A DNA stretch of 64,000 nt, from NCBI GenBank assembly GCA_941918925.1, contig OW799237.1, positions 107,602,515-107,666,514 on the forward strand, written 5' to 3'. This stretch comes from Phyto melanocephala. Lineage: Eukaryota; Arthropoda; Insecta; Diptera; Rhinophoridae. A program made the translations under genes and the position numbers. Position 1 is the stretch's first letter; every line of letters starts with the position of its first letter. Under the pieces are notes generated by a model. That model saw only the letters and a program-made list of their open reading frames with translations. It was not told the DNA's origin and did not search any database. Positions 12,511 to 25,087 of the stretch are shown here, piece after piece.

Positions 12511-13473
12511 CAATTGCAATTTGTTACAAATATTTTCTTTTAGATTTTGAACTGTGTCAAGAAAAAAAAAAAAAAAAATGATAAAATAAAAACTTGTAAA
12601 AACGTTAAAAAATACGATTTAATGTATTTAATGTATGTGTATGTTTAAATTTTAAGACGTTATAATATATAAAATATACATATGTATTTTGTTAGACATT
12701 TTATAATATTTGAATTAAAATTAAATGAAATTATAGCGAATTAACTTATTTCAATTATATTAATATACTGACTGTATTAAAAGATATTTACCTATGAAAT
12801 ATTGCTTATTTTTCTTATATTTTGAATATTTAAAATATTCCTATATTTTGTTTAAATGCAAATTCTAGAAATAAAATATACAAATTTTCCGAGTGTAATT
12901 CTTAAAAAAAATATTTTAAATTTAATAAATATTTGAATAAATAAAAAATAAACCTTTTTATACATAAATAAGATATAAACTTATCTAGACGTTTTCCTTA
13001 ATTTTTTTTTAATTGATGATAAGTGAGTTTTATTCGGATGCATTTCCAATAAATCTATATATCATAAAATCCATGTCACGCACTGTTACAGAGTGCGAAT
13101 AATTGCAACTAATTTTGTAAAAAAAATATTTTTTGTTAAAGCAGATTTGCCGCTATTATTATTTAATTTTATGCTCTTTCAAAAATTTATAAAGCACTTA
13201 TTAATAGGTTTTCTAATTTCGTTAGTATAAATCAAAATGTATCGTACGCACATGTTACAAAATTTACCTTTTGAACATTTTATGTCAGTTTCTATCAAAA
13301 ATTTCTGCGAATTTACTTCAGATAAAAATTCATATTTTTAACAGCTAGAAGAAGCAATCTTAGATTATACGAAAAGTTATATTATCTGAAAATATATATA
13401 TATATTCATCTTTTACTAATTTTTAACATCGTCACGCACATGTGTGACGGATGACTTTTCTGTGGAATTCGTG
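12511..13473. other. AT-rich spacer
   Basis: No gene, RNA or clear repeat structure. Contains poly(A) runs at about 12562-12577 and many short AT words. Confidence 0.45.
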
Positions 13474-13477
13474 ATAT

Positions 13478-13726
13478 ATGTGGCTTGGAGCTAAAAGGGC
13501 CAATGTCACTTTTTTGCTCTATTGAGTTAATCATTGCATTAGATTTGTTTTCTTGATCTATTTCATTATGGTAAAACAGCTAAAGTCATACTTAATCCAG
13601 AACAGCTTCAAAAATAAAATGCTGGTTAATGTCACTATGAAAGCATATGTATAAAAGTTAAAGTTCAATTCCAATTTTCTCAAAAGTAAATATTTTTACA
13701 TTGACCCTTTTAGCACCAAGTCACAG
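13478..13726. mobile_element. MITE family A, copy 1 (249 bp)
   Basis: Flanked by ATAT on both sides (13474-13477, 13727-13730). Terminal inverted repeats of about 27 bp, consensus CTGTGGCTTGGAGCTAAAAG; this copy has a changed first base and a few TIR mismatches. Collinear over the full length with the copies at 40302-40548 and 53363-53609. No coding capacity, so non-autonomous. Superfamily unknown; a 4-bp target duplication is unlike Tc1/mariner, hAT, P or Harbinger. Confidence 0.85.
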
Positions 13727-13730
13727 ATAT

Positions 13731-15625
13731 ACATATATAAAAATCAATGCCACTTATCGTTTTAATTTTATAACTCAAAAAGGGGCTCACCTATCCGACC
13801 CAAATGTTTAGGCTTTATTCGGATTATTATTTTTTTTTTTTTTATATTTATATGTAATATATTGTTAATCTTTTAATTTAAATTATATAGTGTAATAGAT
13901 TTATTGTTGCCTACCTTTTTTTAGCCTCTATAAAGCCATAATGGGCGCTGAGGCAAAATTTTAAATGTTGTTAAATGAAATTGAAATAAAGTATTAAAAG
14001 GAAAAAAAAAAAAAAAAAAAAGTAGATGGTTTATGTGATGTTTGCACAAAATTCGTCGAGCGGTTTACAGGTAAAAAAGAGTAAAATCGGTAACTCAGTA
14101 TCTCCGGGCTTAATAAAGATATCACAAAAATTCAGAATTGGATAGGTGTCTGGTATTTTTTGAAAATTTTAAGTTTTAAGGGGATAGAACGGGTAAAATC
14201 TGAATTTTGTTACTTTTTTGAACAGCATTTATCTTTGAGAGGGATAGCAAAAGAAAAAAAGTAAAAACGTGGTTCTACTCTCCTTAAAACATTCTAAATT
14301 GAGTTTTTGTACTTTTTCGAAATTTTAGAATTTAGGAGGAAAAGGACTTAAAACGGGTAAAATCGGTAATATTATATCTTCGGACCTAATGTATGTAGCA
14401 CAAAAATTCAAAGAGATCCTAGAAGGCTAATGTCACTTTTTTGAAATTTGGTGTTACGTAGCGAAGCACGTGCCGGGCGGCTAGTTAACATATATTTATT
14501 TATATCGTTACAGAAAATGTTAATAGCCCTATCTAACAAATAATGTTAACTGGTATTTCTTTATAATTTGTGTCTGTTAGGTTTAATAAGCCATTAAATA
14601 CAAATGCTAGAATTCCTCTAATAAACCTTTTTTAATCATTTTATTTTAATTTTAAGATTTGTCTATCCATCTACTAAAGTTGGAAAAACTGTACAAATTA
14701 TCATGTAAAGTTTTTTTAAACAAGTTTTGTATCTTATATATGGTTGTCAGTTCCATACAGTCAATTATGGATCGCAGACAAATTTCAGTGTCGTTTTTAA
14801 CTGGAAACTATAATTCCATTGTGCTTTTAGCTGCTAACGTTTACCTCCGTAAATTGGTTTGAACGAAAACATTTTTAAGATTGCTGTCTCCTAAGCATAC
14901 ACACTCGAACCAATTATTTTTCAAACTGAGTAGCAGAGTAAGCCCGCTTTATTATTATTTGTGAAAATAAATGATTAAGTGGTAATGTATTGCTATTTGC
15001 TTAAATTTATTTCTTCTTAAAAAAAAAAATAATATAATAACCGTGTTCATGTCACCGGTTTTAGTCTTCGAAATTTTAAAAATGCGAAGTTGTTTACAAA
15101 CACAACAACTATGTATAAATTATTTTAATTTTTGTACCACTTCTAAATTAGTGCGTAAGCATTAAATTGTATACTTAGAAAATACAACTTTTTAAGTATC
15201 TAAAAAGTGGGCTATTAGTTTTTGGGCTTCGTTCTTTGAACATTAAACAACTTTTAGTGAATAATAGTGTTCAGGTTAATAAGAGTAAGTTTAAGCAATT
15301 TCGCAATAGTAAGACCGGTAACGTAAAACCTTAAATAATATTTATATGTGTAGAGGGAAAATCAAAGCAGACCACTACAATTTCGGGTTCATTTTCGACC
15401 CACTTCGGTTCCTTGTGATTTCAAGGCTATTCGGCGTTTTTGACTACAATAAATATTGTGTCACCGGCGTTTATACTAGACTAGAAAACGATTTCTTATT
15501 GGCTGCCTTTTACCCGATACCCCTGCAAATGATAAATATAATCACTCGTACTCCCCGAGACTTAAGGAAATGAAATAAGTCTATCTCAAAAGAGTATATA
15601 GTATAATATAAGACTAGGTATGCAT
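13731..15625. other. non-coding spacer with a possible Helitron-like end
   Basis: Contains poly(T) and poly(A) runs (13828-13842, 14001-14019). Between about 14040 and 14480 there are two loosely repeated phrases, GGGTAAAATC and TATCTCCGGGC / TATCTTCGGACC, and the stretch ends in GCACGTGCCGGGCGGCTAGT at about 14470-14486, a GC-rich hairpin followed by CTAGT as in small Helitron ends. A 75-codon frame at 15346-15573 matches nothing I know and is not called. No gene is seen. Confidence 0.3.
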
Positions 15626-15628
15626 CAG

Positions 15629-15757
15629 GGGCCGAATTACGGCATTCGATATCGATCTAAATTTTAATCGCACTTGGAAGTTTTGCTTGGATTTGGTATT
15701 GGATTCTAATAAGAATTATATTATTTTCGATCGATATCGAATGCCGTAATTTGGCCC
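15629..15757. mobile_element. 129-bp MITE, near-palindromic
   Basis: Inverted termini of about 29 bp with one mismatch, beginning GGGCCGAATTACGGCATTCG on the left and, in reverse complement, GGGCCAAATTACGGCATTCG on the right. CAG flanks both ends (15626-15628, 15758-15760), a possible 3-bp target duplication. A related degenerate end, GGTCCAATATTACGGCATACG, occurs at about 22315. No coding capacity. Confidence 0.75.
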
Positions 15758-15760
15758 CAG

Positions 15761-17895
15761 TTCTCAATGCATAAAAAAACTAAGACCACACTTTTTATTT
15801 TCTTAATTTACTCTGTCTTTAATAATTGCTTTTCTATCTAATTTTTTGTTTGTTTTATTTTGATCAAAGCGATCTCAATGGACCACATTGATCTGCGAGA
15901 AGGGGTTTTGGAAGTTTTTGGCTTCCTGCACCTCACTTTGTAACGAACCTACTATGCATCAGATCATTGTGATTTTATAAACGTAGATTAGATTTAATTA
16001 CATGCAACCAATATAGTCGATAATTTACATTTATTGGCAGATCTAATCAGAGACCGAACCTATTGGTCTTGAGAAAGAGACAGATATATAAATACAAATG
16101 AGAGATTTCTAGATCCTCTTCGCTGTGAACACTTTCAGACCCCTAGCAAACTTCAACATTGCCCTTGGATCGTACGTGGAAAGCGTAGACAGCCAATTAC
16201 ATATTCATGCAAAAACTGACACCTGATGTAAGTGTCAGGCTGTGACGAAGTAAACGTTTTACCGTCTTCTCATCTTTACAGAAACGGTAAAATACGATCG
16301 TGTTCAGTTGCCATTTAACAATACACAATGAAACATAATAAGGTTTTTCACAACACAGTATCTTAAAAAATCCATTAATATTGCGAAATTTCAATTTAAT
16401 ACAAAACTATATTCAATGACATTTTAAATTTGTCATTGTTCAGAAGCATATAATTATTAATATGTCAATATTGCATTATGAAAACAGCAAAATTAAAGTT
16501 GCCTACAATGAAAATTGTCTCAATTTTGCCAAACCAAAATTTTAAGATACCGATTGTGAATACCCTTAATATTTTAAATTATTTTATTTATATATCATAT
16601 ATGTATATATTTTACGTTTTTAGTGCATATGTAATATATGCTAAAGATCTATTTACTGTTTGATGATGTTAGTATGTATGTGTTAAAAGAATTTTAATTC
16701 TTCTTTTCTAGCTTAACTGCAAGTACGTGTATAAGTTATGATTTCTGTGAAATTGTTGCATTAAAATATGTATATTTTGTAATTTTAACAAACATTAAAC
16801 AGGAATAACTAAATACATGTATGTAACATAAGACAAACAAGAAAAAAAGGCAGTTTATATAGCCATTACGATTAAATGAGCCAAATTAAATATATGAATT
16901 TTTTAATTTTGTTTTATTTATTTAAATTAACTTATATGTAAAAAATATAATAGTTTTCTTTTAAAGCTACTGGAGAAACTAACTGTGAAATGTTAAAAAA
17001 TAATAATAAAGGACATTTTAAGTTTAAAATTAACAAAAAAAAAAAAAAATATTAAATAATGATTGGTGTTTAAAGTTAATTATTAATTTTGCATAAAAAA
17101 TGTTGGTATAAAATAGATAAAAGGGTTGGATGACAAAATGATCGCTTAACTATAAACTTTTTATATATAAACTTTGTTTATATTCGTTACAAGTTGATTG
17201 AAAGTTATTTAATATAATGCCGCTTTCCGAATGTTGGTATTTGATTAGCTTTTCTTATTTTGTTTTCATTTCTATATATTCTTTCATTATTTTTTTCAAA
17301 ATTTTTATAAACAAAATTTCGATTTATTTTATCACTTTTATGTGTTTGCCTGAAAAACAAAGTTCCCTAATTTATAACAAAATAAAGCAAACAAAATATA
17401 AGAAATAAATATAATTTAATTTTTATAGAATACAAACTCATGCATACATAAGTGAAGTTCGAAATTAAACTAAAGTATTTTATAAAGTTGGTCAGATTTT
17501 CGTTGCTGTAAAATTAACTTGTTTTATAAAAATAAAACTTAAGACAATTTTTTCATATAAACCTATTCTTCAAATACTTAAGATTGTTTTTTTTTTCCTA
17601 GATAAATACAATGTAAAACATATATGTTCGAAAGGGATTTAAAATAAAACAAAAGAAAAGAAACAAACAAGAAAAGTTTAAATAACTATGTTTAAAATTA
17701 TGTAAAATGTTTATATATGCCGTATTACAATTATAAAATAAAAATAAGAAAAACAAAAAATATTTGTTAACTTTCTTCGTCTTTCTTTTATACACATTCA
17801 AAAAACCCCCATGGTGACGCGCAGTAAAAAAATCAACTTAAATACACAATAACGCTTAAAATACGTTAGACGACAAAATTGGAGTTTTTTTGAAT
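15761..17895. other. spacer and 3' flank of Cul1
   Basis: AT-rich, with no convincing coding frame. It must contain the Cul1 3' UTR (minus strand) at its right end. No inverted-repeat element was recognised here. Confidence 0.4.
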
Positions 17896-20376
17896 TTACG
17901 CCAAATAGCTGTATGTGTCCTTTTGTCCTTCCATTCTTTCCAGATATTCTTTTTCAATGAGGATATCGATGCATTTCTTAATGACCGGTACTTTAGGTTT
18001 GAAACGTGATGATAATTGATTGAGAACTTCGGTTAAAAGTTGAGTATGATTTAGTCTTCGGCGCATTTTCATAATACGTACGATGGCGGCTTGTATGAGA
18101 AGCTTTCGATCCTCCTCTATGTGTTTATGTACGGCCTCTTGTTCGACCTTAAGTTCAGTCTTTAAAGGTTGATTGATGTTGATTCGTAACTTCTTGTTCT
18201 TGTAATCCAGATACAATTCCATCATTGAGTTGGGCTTAAGAGAATTTTCATCATCGGTGCAGGTTAAAAGTTTAGCTTTCAGTAATATTTGTAAAACCTA
18301 CGGGGGAAATAGTTATAAATATGACAGTTTACTTGTTGTCTACGGGTCTATGATTGCCAAGGGAGTAAACAGAAATTTTTTGTTACCTGTATCAAGTTCT
18401 CCTGTTGAATTTGTGTATTTTCCAGTAACTGTTTAACCGAATAACGTGTCTGGTCATTGAATTGCAATAAAACTGCCATTTGAAATGTACTGGCTTGCAG
18501 TGTGTATTTGTTTCGAAAACAATTCGTTACCAATTCACCTTTGCACATATGATACAACCAATTTAATTTCCGGCCTGAATGACGAGCCGCATAAAAAGTA
18601 TTAAAATGTTGCACGGCTTTCTCCAATTCTGATGGCAAAGAAAAACTGCTACTCTGATTGAATGGCCAAGAGCCGGAGGATAAAACTTCAATACTGAAAT
18701 CAATCTCCATAGGGATGTTGTTACTCTGCAAATGCTGCTTAAAGTTGTTGTTTAAATCCTTCGACAGTCCGATATCTTGAAACATGCGCTGCAATTTAAT
18801 AGTATACTCATAGCCACATGTTTGTTTAAGTTTTGATATCATTACAGCCTCGGCATCATCAGAAGCTGAGGTGTGATTGACCAAACGTTTGGCCAACATT
18901 TTCGAATAGAATTTTTGGAAGACGTCTTTATCTTCAATGTATTTGAAAACAACCATCACTTGATTAAGATTATCCTCTAGTTCTTTTTCTTCAGGATTCT
19001 TGGATGATTTCTTAAGCAATATGTCACAGTATTTGGCCAGCAATTCAGGCGATTTACTAGCACTATTAGCTTGTGTTACTACATTTGAGTTAATGAATTT
19101 GCCACAGGCCTTGTCCAGAGCCGAGACAAAACCATTATCGTTGTTAAATGCGATCAAGACAAGAGCATTGTATTTCTTATGTACTTCTAATATGGTCTGA
19201 ACATAGATCTTGGGATCGTTGGCGGCTTCTGTGTTACCACATTTTTCAATGGCCTGAGAGCCTTGTTGTAGTATGTGTTCTTCTAATATAGACTTCAACT
19301 CGTTAAGATTACGTGGTGTGCGGGCCACCAAAGTGTACATGCGTTTTAAATCGGCATTTTTGTCTGCGTTTAAAAGATTTTGAAATTCAGCACGGAATAC
19401 ATCCAAATGTTTTTCAATCAACACCTTAAAAAAAATAAATTAAATAACCAATCCCTTTTATATTTTAGTTTACACTTACTACTTCACATGTTTCCACTAA
19501 TTTTTCCAAAGTGCTGACATGCAAATATGACGTTAAAACTGAATCAAAATCTGAACTATTTACACGTTTACGCTCTTCGTCCAAACGCTTTTCCACATGT
19601 TTCATATACTCAGACACAGTATTGCTACTGAGAAAAGTTTCCGATTCGTGTTTGTAGAATGCTGCAGTTTCCCCTAAAAATTTCTTCTCAAAATGGTCCC
19701 GATACACAGACAATTTTTGTTTCTTATGGTCTTTATTGTCAATTTCATCTTCTTCGTCAAAGCCCAGCTCAACGTAGCAGTTCATTACATCGCGTATCAA
19801 TGAACATTTAATCGTTTTGCCTCTTCTCTCCTCGTCGATGGATTTAAGTACGGCATTTGTAACGGGTTCATTGAGTACCTTAAACAATTGTTCCTTCCAG
19901 GTGACCAAAGCTAGACGGTAGATTTCGTATATACCTTTCTGGCCTTCCTCATATTCTCTCTTTACCCAATGTCGATTTAAATAGGAACAAATTCCATTTA
20001 GAACAGTGCTTGAGAATTGATACAGAACCCACTGTTTAGTATAGTGATGCAAAAGAACTTCTTCACCCTTAATCGCAATGAAGTCGTTGAGCAAATCGCT
20101 TAAGTAGTCTTTAAGGAAGTCTTTAAGACGTTCGTATAGTTTTTTACCCACCAATTGAGCACCGCCAAGTCTGTTCGAACGACTGTTATTGTTCTGCGTT
20201 GTATTAACACTAGTACAATAGTTGTAGACATACGTATACAGTTGCATATAGCGTTCCGTTGTTAATGATTGTTCCTGTTGGAAAACTTGTTTAATGCCCT
20301 GCTCCAAATCTGTCCATATTTCATCGAGATTTGTATGTTTCTGTGTCGACGTTCCATGGGAAGCTTGACGTTGCAT
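17896..20376 (-). CDS. Cul1: cullin-1, SCF ubiquitin ligase scaffold
   Basis: Three coding exons on the minus strand: 20376-19480, 19424-18387 and 18297-17896, giving 778 residues (fly and human CUL1 are about 774-776). The introns, 55 and 89 bp, are both phase 0, with donors GTA|GTAAGTG and CAG|GTAACA and acceptors TTAAG|GTG and CGTAG|GTT. The N-terminal half forms cullin repeats that bind Skp1 and F-box adaptors; the middle is the cullin homology domain; the C-terminal winged-helix part has the neddylation motif IVRIMKM with Lys722 as the expected NEDD8 acceptor, and ends in YSYLA. The protein assembles with Rbx1 to ubiquitinate substrates. I chose ATG 20376 because it gives the family length and an A-rich start context. 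The frame stays open upstream to about 20592 but has no ATG, and an extra N-terminus would be atypical. Convergent with Kdm4A; I recall both genes mapping close together in Drosophila (43F-44A), to be checked. Confidence 0.95.
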
Positions 20377-22522
20377 TTTTTGTTTCGAATTTGACGTAAT
20401 ATTACAGATGCTCGATGTCAGGTTTGTTCTATTGTATTTTTTGGTTTGTACTAAAGTCTTGTGTATTTGTTGTATAGAATGCGTGGATGTTGCTGGAGTT
20501 ATTAGCTCCCCTGACGGTTCAAGTGGCGGGGGTGATGGTGATTTCGTCCGTAATCTTTTCAATGCTCTTGTGGTCCGTATTTTTATAGATTTTTAAATAA
20601 ATTTTTCTGGAGAAAATACTTTCAAATAAAATAATGAGTTTTAACAAATAGGAAAAGCTTTAAGCAATTTAATAAATAATTTAGTTAAAAATTGTTTATT
20701 AAAACCGCTATTACACATAAAAAAATATATATGTATATAAACTGTGTTGAATAAGTAAATTGGAATATTAAATATTTTTTATTTTATTAAATAAAAAACT
20801 AAATACATTTAAAAATAAATGTCATTTAAATTTTTAAATAATATGCAATATCAATCATAAACTATATGGAAAAAACTCCATTTTTTGTAGGCAAAAAAAA
20901 ATTTAACATATTTTTACAGTTACATAGAGCACGTAAATTAAAACATTTTGCCTTCAAAAAAATAAACACGACAAAGATCAAAAATTAATTTGCAAAAAAA
21001 AAAAAATTGAGAAAGTTTTTCTTTGATACATTTATAAAAAAAAATATACACGTTAACAGAAACAGGAAGTTAATACCAAAAATATTATGTACAAGGCAAA
21101 CATAGATATCAATTTTATAAATAAAATTTATTTTGGTTTAACTATACAAATTAATTTAATTTAAACGTTTTTTATAATGGAATTGTAAAATTTTGCTAAA
21201 ATATTTAGTATAAAAACATTGTAGAAAAAATTAAAGTTATTATTGCAAGTTTTTTTAATTTGACTGACATTTGTATTTAACCTTGTTTTATAATATAGAT
21301 TTACCACTCTAACTTGCAGGAACTTTTTATATTATTTGAAAAGACTGCTTCTCTTTTACTCTTGCACATACTAAATAAAAGAAAATAAATCTCGGATTTC
21401 TCAATATTTTTTTATTTTTGCACAATCTCACTTTTAAGATTTTTTAATTAATACCTACGCTAATAAAAATATTGCACAAATTTAAATAAATTTAATTAAC
21501 TATAAACTTTTTCGAACTTTTTTAACTATTTCTTTGTTTTTTAATATTTTCGTGAAAAAGTACATTGACATAACCACAAACTAAAATTTAGGTACATATT
21601 GACAATTTTTCTTTTGTTAATAATTAATTTAATACGTTTTTCTTATACCTTTTAAAAATAAATTGTTTAACTAACAAACTAAAATTTCGTTATTATATTT
21701 TAAGATAATTTTTTCAGCTTAATAAATTTATTTTAATTATAAAATCGCAATAAAATTTTCAAGTGTCTTTCTTTGTAGAATAATCTTCACAAAAAGTTGC
21801 TTGGTTTTTTATATACAGAGTAGTATTTAAAAGGAGGTTAATAAATATAAATATTATTTGTTACACCCTGTGCACCTGTTATTTTATATAAATAGTTCCT
21901 TCGGGTTTGTGTTCCAGTTATATTTTAGAAATTTAAACACAAAATTTTTGTTAAAATTCTAAAACGTGTTGTATTGCTCACAAATAGTCTATTTATTTAT
22001 TCCGTAATTACATTTACACATGAAAAAGTGACGTTAAAGACCTGTTCTGTGAATAAAAAAGTAAATTCATTAACCCAAAAAAAAATATATATATAAATAT
22101 GTGTATTTACTGCCTTAAAAACGGTAGAATAGATATCAATCATTTGTTGTAAAACATAATGTAATTAACAAAATTGTCAAGTTTCAGTTAATTGCAATAT
22201 CCTTAAAAATGAACTAAACTGGTCATACATATTGGTTGCCTGTATAGGTACATACACCAAAAATTTATGTGAATGGTAAGTTTAACAGTTTTGTCCAGCT
22301 TATGCATATTATAAGGTCCAATATTACGGCATACGATAGGTAACGAAATTTTAATCAAACGTGAGAGATTTTTGAGCTTTAAGAAAATCTATAAGATAAG
22401 TCCTATATTTTAAACGGGCTTAAGATCTGCAGACTATGACACTTGGATACATCAATTATCTCTTTATAATGAAGCCCTATGCCAATCGTATATTACGAAA
22501 AAAATGAATTCATTTTAATACA
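20377..22522. other. 5' flank of Cul1, AT-rich spacer
   Basis: Very AT-rich. The segment next to Cul1 is likely 5' UTR or promoter. At 22315-22500 there is a degenerate relative of the 129-bp MITE (GGTCCAATATTACGGCATACG). No gene seen. Confidence 0.4.
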
Positions 22523-22524
22523 TA

Positions 22525-24147
22525 CACTGGCGAGCAAAACCGAGTACATGTTCAACATATTTCTATTTACTGCTTCATATCTTGGTAAATAAAAGAGCAA
22601 ATTACATAAAATTTTTAGCAATTATTTTTTATTATATTAGCTAAAAAAATACGTATTGAATGAAGTAATCACAAAACAAAAACAAAAAAATTCAATATAA
22701 ACAAATAAGGCAACTCAATTAACTCAGTTTTGCACGATTCTTTAGTATTATTAAGACTTGCTATTTTTAGTATGGTATCCACAATCCTTTATTTTTGATA
22801 ACACTATTTACACGCCTCGGCATGCTTTCCACCAAATTCTCTTTAAATTCACTTGGAATATTTTCCCATTCTACTTTTACACGGCTCCAAAGGTCTCCAA
22901 TACTAGTGAGCGCTCGATTGTGTTGTCCCAATCGTCTTTTCAATATGGACCACAAATTTTCTATTGGATTTAGATCCGGACTCTGTGCAGGTCATTTCAT
23001 TACCTGAAATTTTTGTTCAGACAGCCATTTTTGAACGATTTTAGCCGTGTGTTTTGGGTCTCCGTCCTGTTGGAAAATGACTTCGTCCTCGGGATAAGCG
23101 CTATGGTCAACTAAATCGGGTAAATGGGTTTGAAGAATACGGAGGTAATCCTCTTTCTTCATAATCCCATTAATTCGTACAATAGGTCCAATATGCCACC
23201 AAGTGAAACAGCCCCAAATCATCAAGCTACCTCCGCCATGCTTAACAGTTTGTTTCACATGACACTTTTGAATAGATTCATGAGGTCTACTCCAGAAATA
23301 TTCCTTACCATCAGATTGGAATTGGTTGATTTTTGTCTCATCCGACCAAATAACCCTTTTTCCAGTCATCAATGCTCCAATGCTGATGTTTTTTGCAAAA
23401 TTCCAGACGCGCTTTCATGTTTTTATCAGACAGAGCTGGTTTTTTCTTCTTCACTGCTGCTACTAAATCAATTCTTTTCAGCGCTCTGCGAGCAGTCCAT
23501 TCACTTACGTTTTTACTAATGGCATTATCAGCTTGCTTTGGTGTCTTTAAGGCATTTGTCTTCATTTCTCGGACCATTAATCGCGCGTCCGAATCTTTTA
23601 ATAATCGAGGACGGCCTCCCCTATTAGGCTTTGGAACTATATTTCGGCGTTTTTATACCGAAGTCACTGTGCGTTGACTAACGTTAACTTTACCAGCAAT
23701 TACTCTAGATGAGAAGCCACTGTTAGTCAAAGTTACAATAGCATCTTCAGTGTCCACGTTTATTTTTCTCATTTTAGCTTTATTTTGCTCTTTATAAGGG
23801 CTATCACGAATAAAATAAAAGAAGTAACAGGACTGACAACTTAAAAATGATGAAAACCGACCATCAAAAAATATATAACCGTAAATTTAACATTTCTCAG
23901 TAAGTCACAGCCTACTTTGAATTTCCATATTCAAAACGTGCAAAACTGAGTAAATAGAGTTACCAAAAGTTTTTCTTTGGTATTGGCTGTTTTTATTCAG
24001 TTATTTTTATATAAAGTATAACATTCGTTAGCTAATACAATAACTAATTTTTGCTGGAAGTTTCATAAAATATCCTTAATTGTTTACCCCTTTACGACTT
24101 TTTGAGTTAAAGTATTCTAAACATGTACTCGCTTTTGCTCGCCAGTG
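22525..24147 (-). mobile_element. Tc1-like transposon, full length but inactive
   Basis: A 1623-bp element with TA on both sides (22523-22524, 24148-24149) and 28-bp terminal inverted repeats (22525-22552, 24120-24147) beginning CACTGGCGAGCAAAA, with one mismatch. A second pair of inverted repeats lies inside: 22709-22736 and 23937-23964 (25 of 28 match), each containing GCAAAACTGAGT in opposite orientation to the similar core GCAAAACCGAGT of the outer repeat of the same end. The transposase is on the minus strand and is broken (separate entry). Confidence 0.93.
22767..23772 (-). pseudogene. Tc1-family DD34E transposase, broken
   Basis: Starts at ATG 23772. Order: N-terminal helix-turn-helix region, RPRLL-type second DNA-binding part, then the catalytic core with WSDETK (first Asp), FQQDGDPKHT (second Asp) and NPIENLW (Glu). 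Counting through the reading, 34 residues separate the second Asp and the Glu, so DD34E as in Tc1. Three lesions are visible: an in-frame TAA in the helix-turn-helix region (about 23656), a frameshift at an A-run near 23357 where the WKK/RVIWSDE sequence changes frame, and a TGA where a Trp is expected just before PAQSPDLNPIE (about 22990). Otherwise it is well preserved, so inactivation is recent. The gene is enclosed by the element's inverted repeats. Confidence 0.9.
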
Positions 24148-24149
24148 TA

Positions 24150-25087
24150 TATGTATGTATATTGATGGTCATTTGTGGAAAAGCCCCAACTCGTATTTTT
24201 TTTTAACGAAATTGAGTTTTTCAGTGATTTCAGTACACACAAGTATACCTTGACACATAACGATTTCAAGCAATTTTATAAAAGAAATTACATTATGATA
24301 ATACAGTTTCTATTACGTTTTTGCCTTCTCCTGTTGAGTTACAATTATTTGAGTTAGTTCTATGTAGAAAAAAAAATTCAGACAAATATATCGTAAAAAA
24401 AATTAAAAGATAAGGAAAAAACAAGTAGAAGCCTTAATGACAAGCCCTTTTATTTTGGTATCCATATGCACCTCCTCGGTTGTCTGTCTGGAGTTGAAAA
24501 AATCAATATAAAAATTTTACTTGAGTAACTAAAGTTTCAATTTACCTTTTGTAAATAGGTAAATTGCGGTTTCAATTCTATTTGAATTTTTCTTTTTTCC
24601 ACTCTGTATAGTTAACCGTGAAAACGTAGCCAATTGGCTACATGAATTACAAAGAAATTAAAAGTTAATATATGACATGTTTGATGGAACCACTCTCATT
24701 TTATACAGTATATAGAAAATGCACTGTTATTTTGTCGGCCAATCTACTTACTGATAATTAAATAAAAAAAGTTTTAAAAACCCTTTTTACGTTTTAAATT
24801 CAAACAACATACACACATTTATATATATTATTATCTCAACATGTATTTGTTACAACAAAAATTAATTTCTTCGAGTTTTTTATATTTGTTGGCATTTAAA
24901 AAAGGAAGTTATATTGAATATTTTTGATTATTATGTAATTTCATGCTTTGTACATAAATCAGATTTCGTACAGAGAATAACAGAGAAACAAATAATTTAA
25001 TATACATATATGTTAAGGCAAAACTTAAAAAAATATTGGATAGTTATTAATTCGAAATTTACAAAATTTTTAATATGTATAAAAAAT
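24150..25087. other. spacer with a short dispersed repeat
   Basis: At 24176-24225 the phrase GCCCCAACTCGTATTTTTT followed by ACGAAATT-AGTTTTT-AGTGATT recurs at about 59865-59906, so it is part of a dispersed repeat. The rest is AT-rich and holds the 3' UTR of the minus-strand FAM174-like gene. Confidence 0.45.

Noticed and set aside
15346..15573. 75-codon frame
   Set aside because: Begins in featureless DNA, no domain, no splice signals, no ATG context of note.
20374..20562. Cul1 start at 20562
   Set aside because: That codon is TTG and no ATG lies upstream in frame; ATG 20376 gives the family length.
23124..23519. Plus-strand frame of 131 codons
   Set aside because: Shadow of the minus-strand Tc1 transposase, as are 22758-23007 and 23393-23677.
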